DNA from: Thalassia testudinum | Taxonomy: Eukaryota; Streptophyta; Magnoliopsida; Alismatales; Hydrocharitaceae | Direction: 5' to 3' | Length of the DNA stretch: 64,000 nucleotides | Assembly (NCBI GenBank): GCA_037157565.1 | Contig: JAZHRO010000019.1 | Span: 19,965,001 to 20,029,000 of the forward strand | Position numbers and translations under genes: made by a program | Part shown: in pieces, positions 42,110-52,128 of the stretch | Layout: each line of letters starts with the position of its first letter | Position numbering within the stretch: the stretch's first letter is position 1 | Notes under the pieces: model-generated | The model's input: the letters and a program-made list of their open reading frames with translations, nothing else | Told to the model about the DNA's origin: nothing | The model's database searches: none

Positions 42110-43157
42110 TCCGAAACGAAAGTCATTAACTAACCGTACCAAAGGCTAAATTACCGTAAAAGAAATTAGTCGTAAAAGATTCGATTTTCCTTGAGATATA
42201 ATCTTGGGGTCAAACTTTGAGAGAACAGGAGAATATACATGCATTGTTGTGGTTAAGAGAACACGTAATCTAACCATTGCTTCTATCACGAAATCCAAGA
42301 GAACAAAACATATTTTAGATTGTTTAATTTCCTAATTAATATAATTAGATTTTAGTTCATATCTTATTATAAGAGTATAAACATTAAAATAGTATCAAAA
42401 TTTTATTACTTAAAAAATTATTATAATATAAAATAAAAAAATTAAAAATTAAATTCAATATATTTTATAATATGTTATAATTTTAATCGATGTATTTTAA
42501 TTTTTTATATATGAAAAATTAAAATATATCAGTTAAAAATAAAAATACATCCATATATTTTAACTTTTTACAAATAAAAAATTAATTTTTACTCAAAAAG
42601 TGAAAATTACTTTTTTATCTGTGAATTTTGAATTTAAAATTTAGGATAAAAATAATTTTTAAAGTAAAAAATCATGAAAATTAGATAGCGGAGCTCATGG
42701 CCACATCGAACAACTGGAACAATATTTTTATTTTTGGGACGAAGAAGCTTCCCCACGTTGAGTTGTTCGGCAGACGTTAATCCATTACTCCATTATTGAT
42801 TTTAGTACCTGTGAACTTAGCTGCCCATCTGTAGCTACGAGATCCATCCCATCCTTTAAATTCCTCTTGCTCTCCTCAACTCCAATTTAGGGGTATATAT
42901 GAGTTGGATTTAATACGAATCTAACCCGAATCCAATTCTATTAGGTTGAGTTATGTTAGGTTATGACTTAAATTGAGTTGGGTTCTTTTGAGATTTTTCC
43001 AATTCGATAAAAAATAAGTTAGGTTGGATTTGAGATCTAATAAATCTAACCCAAGCTATAATCCGATTCAACCTGATATACATACATATGCAAGAGTATC
43101 TATTAAAATTTCAAAGGAAAAGAAATTATCATATTTAAACTTTAAAGAAGACATTAA
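42110..43157. repeat. Promoter-region duplication, copy 1
   Basis: Matches 43158 onwards in the same orientation with 1054-bp offset: AGTCATTAACTAACCGTACC, TACATGCATTGTTGTGG, then AGCTCATGGCCACATC and GCCCATCTGTAGCTACGAGA. It ends inside the hAT-type sequence at TTTAAAGAAGAC. It lacks about 360 bp present in copy 2 (43739-44098). Confidence 0.85.
42888..43157. mobile_element. Truncated second copy of the hAT-type element
   Basis: Begins TAGGGGTATATATGAGTTGG after CTCCAATT, exactly as the full copy at 44311 does, and matches it for about 270 bp up to the duplication junction. It arose by duplication of the region, not by a second transposition. Confidence 0.8.
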
Positions 43158-44274
43158 CTAACATCCAATACGAAAGTCATTAACTAACCGTACCAAAGGC
43201 TAAATTACTGCAAAAGAAATTAGTTGTAAAAGATTCGATTTTCCTTGAGATAAATCTTGGGGTAAAACTTTGAGAGAACAAGAAAATATACATGCATTGT
43301 TGTGGTTAAGAGAACACGTAGTCTAACCATTGCTTCTATCGTGAAATCCAAGAGAATAAAACATATATTTTAGATTATTTAATTTCCTAATTAATATAAT
43401 TAGATTTTCACTCGTATCTTAGTACAAGAGTATAAACATTAAAATCGTATCAAAATTTTACTGCTCAAAAAATTATTATAATATAAAATAAAAACAATTA
43501 AAAATTAAATTAAATATATTTTATAATATGGGATAATTTCAATCGATGTATTTTAATTTTTTATATGTTAAAAATTAAAATATAATAATTAAAAATAAAA
43601 ATACATCAATATATTTTAACTTTTCACAAGTCGAAAATAAATTTTTACTCAAAAAGTGAGAATTACTTTTTTACATGTGAATTTTGAATTTAAGATTTAG
43701 GATAAAAATAAATTTTAAAGTAAAAAATCATGAAAATTTACTTTATAATGATATAAAATCAATTAAAAATCAAATTATATGAATTTATATTTTTATTTTC
43801 AACTAATATTTTTAATTTATCACTTGTAAAAAATTAAAATATATATAAAACTTTTATATTTATTATTCCAAAATTATGATGAGATTCCCATCTTAATTAT
43901 TTTTTTATTTTGATTTTCTTTGTAAGGGAGAGAGACGTGGGAGAGGAAGAGAGAGACAGACGTGACAGACAGGAAGATGAGAGAGAGGTTAAAAAAATAA
44001 AAAATTAAATAAATGAATAGTATTTTAATAAATTAATGATTGATCGTAACTATAGATCAGATTGGCCGGACAATCAGTAACACCTTTTTCAGTGTCAAAT
44101 TAGATAGAGGAGCTCATGGCCACATCCAACAACTGGAACGATATTTTTATTTTTGGGACGGAAGAAGCTTCCCCATGTTGAGTTGTTCGGCACACGTTAA
44201 TCCGTTACTCCATCATCGATTTTAGTAACTGTGAACTTAGCTGCCCATCTGTAGCTACGAGATCCATCAAATCC

Positions 44275-44283
44275 TATTTAAAT
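44275..44283 (+). promoter_or_regulatory. Likely TATA box of the acid phosphatase gene
   Basis: TATTTAAAT lies 20 bp before the 8-bp target site of the hAT element. Without the transposon it would be about 50 bp upstream of the ATG at 45796, a normal plant spacing with a short leader; with it, the distance is about 1.5 kb. Confidence 0.5.
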
Positions 44284-44302
44284 CCCTCTGGCTCTCCCTC
44301 AA

Positions 44303-44310
44303 CTCCAATT
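44303..44310. repeat. Left 8-bp target-site duplication CTCCAATT
   Basis: Identical to 45767-45774. Confidence 0.92.
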
Positions 44311-45766
44311 TAGGGGTGTACATAAGTTGGATTTAACACGAATCTAACTCGAATCCAATTCAATTGGGTTGAGTTGTATTAGGTTATGACTTAAATTGAG
44401 TTGGGTTCTTTTGAGATTTTTTCAGTTCGATAAAAAATAAGTTGGGTTGGGTTTGAGTTCTAATAAATCCAACCCAACCTGTAATCCAATTCAACCTGAT
44501 ATACACACACATACGAGAGTATCCATTAAAATTTCAAAGGAAAAAAAGTTATCATGTTTAAACTTTAAAGAAGACAAAAAAAAAAAGCATACGCAAATAA
44601 CATACATCACTCCCTCAATTTCACTTTTCCCTCTTCTTATGTGCTCTCCATCGTGCGTTTCTTTTCAGTTTCTCTCTCGCTCACAAGCCCTAAACCGATC
44701 TTCCTCTTTCGTCATCGCCACCAACCTCTCTCATAGTTCTCTTTTCGTTGGTGCCATTGTTCTCATCATTACCACTCGATGTTAGCATCTTCCTCCCTCC
44801 TATCTTCCACCTCTACATTAGTGATAGCCACCACCTCCCTTCACTAGAGCCATTACCACCGCCACCACTACCATCACCACACAACCCACCACCCCTTCAC
44901 CAGTCATCTATCATTGTTACTACCTTCCCTCTACCCAACCTAGGCCTACTACCAGAGCCACTAGCCCACTACCACCAATCCACCACCACCACCCAGCCCA
45001 CCACCCCTCACCGACCATCCATCATTTTCTCTACCTTCCCCTTCGCCTAGCATATCACTAGAGTCGCTACCACCACCACCATCACCACCTAACCTACCAC
45101 CCCCTCATCGACCATCTTCCTTCACTACAGCCAATAACCACCACCTTCTCTCTCGACCATTCTCCTCCCCATCAACATTTCCTTAACTTAGCCTAAATTA
45201 TTTGAAACTTTGACGTAGGCATTCAAATTTTGATGCTTAAATTAGACATCATTATTTAGGTTTTCATCTAATTTTTTGTTTGGATAGAATTACAAGACAT
45301 CCACACATACATCTTGAATTTTTCCTCTACTAATAAAAAAATATTTTGATTCTTATCTAATTCTTTATTTTGAATGCCTACATCTATGAAAAAAATTACA
45401 TATCTTGTAGTATGTATGTACTTTTCTATAGGAAAGAAACAATTACTATTATACAACTATCAAGTTTTTTATTTTTACCAATTTTATTCGCTTTCTTAGA
45501 AAATATAAGTTCTTTATAAATTTAAAATATTTTGTTATTAAGTATGAAAAACATACAAAATGTGCAGGAGATAAACATAAGTTTTGAGTTCTTTGACTAG
45601 TCAACAACCCGCTCAACCTGATCCGAATTTTATGGGTTGGGTTGGGTTAGGTTGTGTTCGGTAGTGTAATGGATTGAATTGGGTTGCAAAAATCCCAACT
45701 CGAAAACTATGGGATTAGTTTAAGTTGAGTCCTAACCTGACCCAACCCAACCCGTGTACATCTCTA
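44311..45766. mobile_element. Non-autonomous hAT-type DNA transposon, 1456 bp
   Basis: It starts TAGGGGTGTACATAAGTTGG, and the reverse complement of its end is TAGAGATGTACACGGGTTGG: imperfect terminal inverted repeats. It is bounded by an exact 8-bp duplication CTCCAATT. The TAGGG ends and 8-bp duplication are the hAT signature. Subterminal regions are rich in GGGTTGGGTT-type repeats on both sides. No transposase is seen; the interior has short CCACCACCA-rich ORFs without recognised similarity. It inserted between the presumed TATA box and the ATG of the acid phosphatase gene. Confidence 0.88.
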
Positions 45767-45774
45767 CTCCAATT
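45767..45774. repeat. Right 8-bp target-site duplication CTCCAATT
   Basis: Partner of 44303-44310, 21 bp before the phosphatase ATG. Confidence 0.92.
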
Positions 45775-45795
45775 CAAGCTAAACCAAATCAAATC

Positions 45796-47976
45796 ATGGG
45801 CTCTCACTCCTTTCTCCTTCTCCTATCCTTGCCTCCTTGGCCTCTTTCAAGGTGAAGTCCGCAGCCTCCTCCCCCTCCCCATCCACCCCCTATGCCAGCA
45901 AATCGGCTCAGCAGGCTACCCTATTCCCGAAACCTCTTGCCAAAGCCGTCGCCTTACAGTAGAGACCAACAACCTCAGAGATTGAAAAATGTTCCTCACG
46001 AGTGCGGTGGCTACACTGGGCACTACATGCTAGGGCACCTCTACCGCGAGGACTCGAGGGTTGTCACCCAGGCAACCCTTGACTACGCCAAGAGTGTCAA
46101 GAACCTAGGAAATGATGGTAAGAATATATGAATCTTTGACATTGATGAGACCTATCTCTCTAATCTACCTTTATTTGCCAGGCATGGCTTCAGGTACATA
46201 TGTATGTATTCACAAGTTCCTTTCCCCGCCCCCCTTCCTATGATGAGATACAAAGTAGGGAGTATGCATCGATGTGTATTGTATGTGGTTGATATATATG
46301 TGTATATATACAACGGAGCCAACTAATCCAACGAAATTTGATGAGTGGGTGGATGAAGGGAAGGCACTTATACTGCTAGAGACTCTCAAGCTCTACAGGG
46401 CACTCATATGTATGGGGATCAAACCGGTGTTCTTCACTAGTAGACGAGAATCCATGAGGAAGGCATGTCAGCCAATCTACGTGCTGTAGGATACCGGGGA
46501 TGGGACACCCTCCTTCTCAAGTAAGACCACCGCAGCCACTGTATCCTTTCCTACTTTAAGGCTCCGTTTGCTTGTTTGAGGGATATCTCCCGGGATATCC
46601 TTGGTCAAAGGAGTTTTTCGTGAGATATCCAAAGAATTAATTATGTGAGGAATGAACGATGGAATTAATTGATCCTATTATGAATAACGTGTTGAGGAGT
46701 TTAGATGGAAATATTTGATAAGTACAAATTCATTACTATATGCCCTCTGGAACCTGACACTCCCATCAAAAAAATGAAACACATCCAAGGTACTTAGAAA
46801 ATTGCATAAAATTTCTGTGATCCATGGCACACTCAAATGGTTAGTTATGTGAAGTCATTTCTTGTTAACTTATATGTGAATTGTTATATAATTTTTTGGA
46901 TTGCTATCATCTTCGACAACACTCTTTTCAATTTTAAAAAACAAATTGTTATATATTTTTATATTATTCATTTATCTAACGAAAATTTATTTGCAAAATA
47001 TATCTAACATTCTTATCTACGTGTACGTACGTATCTCTCAAGACTATAAGATTACATAAATTTCCTATATCTATCTTCCTATACAAATCTAAATAAATAA
47101 AAATATGTTGGAACTATATGACAAGAGATTTTTTTTTCAAAGCCCCTTGACCCAAACCCCACCAACCCCTTGTCTCCCTATTTCCCAAAACAAATCAAGG
47201 GGTGTGTTTTGGGGAACTCATACCGGAGTGTGGTGTGTGAGATTGCTGGGGCTATCGAGTCAAGAGTGTTGTTTGATAGACAGAGTTGAAAAACTGGTAC
47301 TCAGAGGATAGGAGCAATGCCTCTATCCACATGAGATACCATCGGGAGGAACTTTCCGTATCAGAGAAATATACATAACATTTTCGAGGTAATATGCGAA
47401 ATTATATTTTTTTCATAAAAATACATATATTAACCAAAATGTAAACACTGCATTTGTATTTCAATTTTCTCAGATATCAATGACGTCCAAAGGCATCAAT
47501 AAGAAATTCTGCCTTCGACAATCCTAACATACGATAATGCTATCTAGCTTAAAGCATGAAGGAAGAGATTCAAGCTCTCAGGCATCATATATAAATATTA
47601 CTAACTTGGATGCATTAATTTTCAAAATACCTAATGCAGGGGTGAAAGTGTGACTGGAACAACAGTAGCTTACAAGTCAGAGGTTAGGAAGCTAATAGAG
47701 GAGAATGGTTACAAGATTGTTGGCAACATGGGTGACCAGTGGAGAGACCTCTTGGGATATCCAGAGGGAGAAAGAACTTTCAAACTACCAGATCCCATCT
47801 ATTACCTTGCATGGGCTATGATGAGATGGAACATTAATTCGCCCCGAATAAGATCTACTTGGATCCAAGTTCATTTAATTGATCCAAGTATGATCCACTC
47901 CCATCGAATAGCATACAATATTGTGATGATAGCTCATTTACTCCCACAAATAGACTACATTATTGTCAATGTATGA
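45796..47976 (+). pseudogene. Plant acid phosphatase (HAD class, VSP/acid phosphatase 1-like), three exons, broken
   Basis: The family are secreted or vacuolar phosphatases. Exon 1 (45796 to 46193): ATG followed by a hydrophobic start, then a frameshift by about 45830, then TVETNNLRD, CGGYTGHYMLGHLYREDSR and HAD motif I DIDET at 46138-46152. It ends FARHGF with a GT donor. Exon 2 (about 46313-46520): KFDEWVDEGKA, TLKLYRALI and motif II VFFTSRR; it then shifts frame near 46470 to ANLRAVGYRGWDTLLL and ends at donor GTAAGA. Exon 3 (47640 on, after GCAG): motif III Lys in VAYKSEVRK, motif IV NMGDQWRD, and the family-typical end KLPDPIYYLA. Damage: TGA for Trp at 45983 and 46129, two frameshifts, no clear AG acceptor for exon 2, and TGG where the usual end is, so the frame runs on to 47976. 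All four HAD motifs survive, so decay is fairly recent. Confidence 0.9.
46521..47639 (+). other. Intron 2 of the acid phosphatase pseudogene
   Basis: Bounded by GTAAGA at 46521 and TGCAG at 47635-47639. Its 1.1 kb is longer than intron 1 (about 120 bp). It contains GGCTCCGTTTGCTTGTTTGA at about 46560, a start seen in many small plant transposons, but no matching end was found. A 68-codon ORF at 47105-47311 is unsupported. Confidence 0.65.
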
Positions 47977-48003
47977 ATGTCACAATTGAAATAAAGCAGT
48001 TGA

Positions 48004-48298
48004 TGTTATGACCCGATTTCCGAATCCCTATAGGACTCGAGATCGGCTCGACTCGACTAATCCCAAGATCCAGTCGTCCAACAAGAAATAACAAAAAAGT
48101 AGGAAAGTAAACCGCATTCACTATGCTAAGTAACTAACAGTTACAGAGTACAAGCAGTAAAAGAAGTAAAGCTGCTAACAGTACATATCACCACTACAAT
48201 AGTAAAATAGTAATAAGGTACAGAAACGTAAAGGTAACAAGAGTCTGAAACTCACAAACAACAGAAAGTACTACAGCAAGAATACTACTGCTACTGGG
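48004..48298 (-). repeat. LTR of element I, first piece
   Basis: Starts TGTTATGACCCG after GTTGA. It ends CTGGG, the target-site copy of the copia element H, and continues at 53863 with the imperfect copy CTAGG. Confidence 0.88.
48294..48298. repeat. Left target-site copy CTGGG of element H
   Basis: Right counterpart is CTAGG at 53863-53867, four of five bases identical; one has mutated. Confidence 0.7.
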
Positions 48299-48704
48299 TG
48301 TTGGTGCTAGAGCACCACGATCGTTTATTTTGATGATAACAAAACATGTGTCATTTAACATTTGCACTTAAAGTCTTAGATTTCAGGTCAATTGCAAATG
48401 GAGACGTGGTTAGACGGAGTTCAAGCTCGCATTCATGGCGGATTGGAGGAGCTTGACGGAGAACAGAAGAGCTTAGCGAGGAGCGATGGCTTGAAGAAGG
48501 AAGGAGATGAAGAATATGATAGATTTCATTTCTTTATACTCTATGTATTTTTTTTTCTTTTGTTGCTCTTTATTTTGTTACTTAGATTCATGTTAAAGAG
48601 TCTCAAAGAACCCTTACAGTAGTCCTAGGAACACCTGCACAAACTTAGGATACTTAGGTTTTATGTAAAGAACCTAGAAAAATAAACTAGGGTTCAAACA
48701 GCCT

Positions 48705-49215
48705 TTTCAGATGTCTAATCTGAAAATCAGACGTCTGATAAATACTTTTAAGACGTCTGACTGTTGACTCAGACGTCTGATTATGTTTAGGCTGGACTTA
48801 GTTAGTTCTGTCTGATGAAATCAGACGTCCAGACCTTAGTCCAGACGTCTGATGATTTTGCCAGACGTCCAATTAGTGGACCGTTGGCTGGCTTAGCAAA
48901 CAATGAAGGATATGACCGTTAGCCGGTATCAGACGTCCGTAAAGGACCCCAGACGTCTGATACATGACCGTTTTGCCTCAGCTGACCCAAAAATCTCTTC
49001 TTAGAGATTTTATAGCCGTTGTACTCGCTTGGGAATCCATTTTCGCAGAAAAGTAGGTTTCCAAACGTCATGTATGTCGTCTAATGACAATTCACTAGAA
49101 CCCTGTTTAGATCTGATTCAAGTCAGGAAGGAAACCTGCCTATATTCAGATGTCTAACTTTGTTCCCAAACGTCTTAAACTAATTTTCCAGATATCTGAT
49201 GCCAGGATCAGACGT
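48705..49215. repeat. Array of CAGACGTCTGA palindromes in U3 of LTR H
   Basis: About fourteen sites with cores AGACGTCT, AGACGTCC or one-base variants over 510 bp. Full self-complementary TCAGACGTCTGA occurs near 48768-48780. Spacing is irregular. The array is repeated, with scattered mutations, at 52535-53055. Confidence 0.88.
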
Positions 49216-49329
49216 TTGATAACCCTATCAATGTAATGATTAATCCTGATTTCGACCTGATTTTCTTGGACCTTGCACCCAACGGCTATGGATGCCTTCC
49301 AAGGCTTTCTAAAGCCTTCCTAGGGCATC

Positions 49330-49338
49330 TATAAATAG
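49330..49338 (+). promoter_or_regulatory. TATA box of left LTR H
   Basis: TATAAATAG within CATCTATAAATAGAGGAG. The right LTR reads CTCTAAAATAGAGG at the same place (about 53165), so its TATA is lost. Confidence 0.75.
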
Positions 49339-50028
49339 AGGAGAACCTTTGCCACTCAAACACACACTTAGAAACATCAAGATACACACCAACACATATC
49401 CAAGCTACATACTTTCCACTCTTTAGTGTCTAAAAGAAGAAGAAGATCATATAAAAGAAAGCTCCTGATCTCCAAGCTTAGTTCTACACCTAGAGAGCTT
49501 GATTCTTGTTGCTCACCCACTCTCCCTCCGCGATTACGAGAGCGATGAAGTGCTACCGCGTGGTTCACGCATCCGCGTCATCGACGCACTTCTTGCAAAG
49601 AGAAGCATCCTAACTCCTATAGAAGCTTAGTTTAAGAATATCTTTGTTGGCTCTATAGGACTATTTATATTTTACTTTGTTATTTGGTTGGGTATTCGCA
49701 TTGCGAATTCCCGTCTCCTTCGTGAGACAAAATCCTTCTTGTGAAGAGAAGGGGTTTGAGGTATGCTACCCTCATATAAAGTGGCGTGGTTGTAATTGAG
49801 GTTGTACTACCCTCGTTTAAGTAGTACGTTAGTGGATTTGATCAACTTGGTTGATCGGAAAATCCTAACTTGAGAGGGTTAGGTAGTGGTTTTCACCCGA
49901 GTTGGGTTTCCACCTAAAAATCATTGTGTACATTGTGTGATTGTTATTTTGTGAGATTGTTCCATTTATAATTCCGCATTATTTTTACGACACGTTAATC
50001 TCATCCCCTCCGAGTAGGAATTCACAAT

Positions 50029-50040
50029 TGGTATCAAAAT
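50029..50040 (+). promoter_or_regulatory. Primer-binding site of element H, degenerate
   Basis: TGGTATCAAAAT, matching nine of twelve bases of the initiator tRNA-Met site TGGTATCAGAGC, two bases after the LTR end. Confidence 0.8.
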
Positions 50041-50080
50041 AGGTCTTGTAGATCGGTGTTACACACCGGCAAGAGATCAG

Positions 50081-51697
50081 ATGGAGGGAAGCACATCTGC
50101 GATCAGAATATCCGAGGGGCAGTCCACCATCCGACCACCCTACTTCGATGGAAACAACTACAGCTACTGGAAGTTGAGGATGAGGATGTGGCTTCAAGCC
50201 ACCGACTTCGCTCTATGGGGACGTTGTGAAACCCCATACGAGATCCCGGAATGACCCAACGCAGGATACTTGCAGCAGCAGATCCAAGAACTCTCACTCA
50301 ACGCGAAAGCTATGAACGCGCTGTACTGCTCTTTGAGCCCGAAGGAGTTCAACAGAATCTCGTAATGCGCCACCGCATACGAGATCTGGCACACACTCAA
50401 GGTAACTCACGAAGGTACCTCAAAGGTAAAGACTTCTAAAATGAATTTACTTTCTCAAGAATTTGAATCTTTTTCTATGAAGTCTAACGAATCTTTAAGT
50501 GAGATGAACACTAGGTTCACTCTCATAGTAAATAATTTAAAAGCTTTAGGAAAAACCTTCATCAAGGGAGAGCTTCAAGGGAAGCTTCTTTGTTCCCTCA
50601 AATTGGAGTGGGAACAGAAGGTCACTACCATCGAGGAGGCGAACGAAGTGGAGGAGCTTAACATGGAGGATCTCCTAGGCAACCTAATGGCCTACGAGAC
50701 AAAGCTAAAGCAGAAGAAGAAGGACACACCGGAACCAAAATCGAAGAAGACCCTCGCATTCAAAGCTGCGTCAGATAGCGAGGTAAGTTTCGATGATGAA
50801 GACTTTAAGTTTCTACTTAAAAAGTTTTCCAAGTTTTGTAGGGAATCAAAGAAAGAGAAGGAGAAGAAGGAAAGCCCGAGACATTGCTACCACTGCAACG
50901 AGAAAGGGCATCTGCGACCAGAATGCCCACTTCTCAAGAAGGAGAAGAAAAAGGAAAAGGAGAAGAAGCCTAAGAAGAAGGCGTTCCAAGCAACATGGGA
51001 TGACTCAAGCTTGGAGGAAGAGGAAGAAGAAAAGCCCGAGAAGGATGAAACCGCTTGCTTTGGTTTCATGGCTTTAGGAGAAATCGATAGCGAAAGCGGA
51101 AGCGACTCCGTCAACGAGGTAAATTCTGATTTACAAAATGCATTTAATGACCTTTTTGAAGTTAGTAAATCACTTAAGATTGAAAATAAAAATATTAAAA
51201 AGAACCTTAGTTTTCTTAAAAATGAAAATGAAAGGTTAGAAAAATAACTTAAGGATTTAGAAGCTAGTCCTAAAAATGATGACTTAATCAATGAAAATAC
51301 TAAATTGATTGAGGAAAACGCTAGTCTAAAATTAGAAATTTCTGATTTAAAGACTAAGATGAATACTATAGAAAAAGAAACTATATGTCTTAGGGAAAAT
51401 TCTAACAAATTAATCAACAAAGTAGAAGATTTGCATGGCCCTAAAGTTGAGAAAGGATCTCCGTCAAGGAGACCCACTAACAGATCTGGATCCAAGCTTA
51501 CATGGATACCGAAGAAAGATTTGGAATCTTGTTTTGTAGGTTTCAAGGGTGACTACAGCACAAAGGACTGGACCTACAAGCTTAAGGCTAGTCAACTCGA
51601 GTTGGGAGGACCAAGGAACAGACCAAGGAAGAGAACGAGAAGACCGACGAGACGGCGAACAAATGATGGACCCGCTGTGCGCCGTCCGCCAGACTGA
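50081..51697 (+). pseudogene. Copia Gag of element H with intact zinc knuckle, three stops
   Basis: One frame runs from ATG 50081 (MEGSTSAIRISEG) to TGA 51695-51697, 538 codons, interrupted by TGA at 50252, TAA at 50363 and TAA at 51245. Visible domains: N-terminal capsid-like PPYFDGNNYSYWKLRMRMWL; central LLSQEFESFSMKSNESLSEM and LEDLLGNLMAYE-type helices; a zinc knuckle CYHCNEKGHLRPECP with all C-C-H-C ligands (about 50884-50928); a Lys/Glu-rich tract; then a long Asn/Lys/Glu coiled-coil-like region (about 51150-51420). The last two stops can come from CAA (Gln) and the first from TGG (Trp). It packages element RNA in the family; this copy is truncated at codon 57 unless read through. Confidence 0.88.
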
Positions 51698-52113
51698 AGA
51701 CTGGCGTCGATGCCCGGGCCTCCAAGCTACAGATAGGAGCCCCATCCGATGTGGCATCCACCACCTCCACTTGGGCCATTTTATTGGCCATGGTAGGTGA
51801 GGTAAAATCCTTTACCCTATCTCTTTATCGTTAGCATATAGATAGGGGGAGTTTAAATTATGAGCTAATTGTCAATTATAAAGGGGGAGATGTAAGTTAG
51901 CCATATTTCCTTTAGTAAGGGGGAGAAAAATAATAGCTATCTTGTTATTACAAAAAGGAGAAGGACATTACTCTTGTTAAAAGAAATTCAACTCATTCAT
52001 GGAAGAGCATGTTTTAAGGGGGAGTTATAGGAAAATAAAATCAATTAAACCTTTTTGATAATGTCAAAAAGGGGGAGGATTTTTTGCATTATTATTTATG
52101 ATTTTGTCATCAT
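51698..52113 (+). other. 3' non-coding part of element H with repeated polypurine tracts
   Basis: No gene. GGGGGAG occurs five times (about 51846, 51882, 51920, 52018 and 52070), each in an A-rich setting, upstream of the terminal tract. Pol is absent here. Confidence 0.75.
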
Positions 52114-52128
52114 AAAAAAGGAGGAGAT
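52114..52128 (+). promoter_or_regulatory. Polypurine tract of element H
   Basis: AAAAAAGGAGGAGAT directly precedes TGTTGGTGC of the right LTR. Confidence 0.85.

Larger units (their letters stand above)
43158..44310. repeat. Promoter-region duplication, copy 2
   Basis: Second copy, adjacent to the phosphatase pseudogene. It contains a TATA-like TATTTAAAT at 44275-44283. Bases 43739-44098 have no counterpart in copy 1; they include a poorly complex A/T tract and GAGAGAGACGTGGGAGAGG text. Confidence 0.85.
48299..50026 (+). repeat. Left LTR of element H
   Basis: Contains the GACGTC array at 48705-49215 and TATA TATAAATAG at 49330-49338, in that order, so the array is in U3. Confidence 0.95.

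Noticed and set aside
44748..45050. Pro/His/Thr-rich ORF as hAT transposase
   Set aside because: It is a CCACCACCA repeat translation; no transposase motif such as the hAT dimerisation block.
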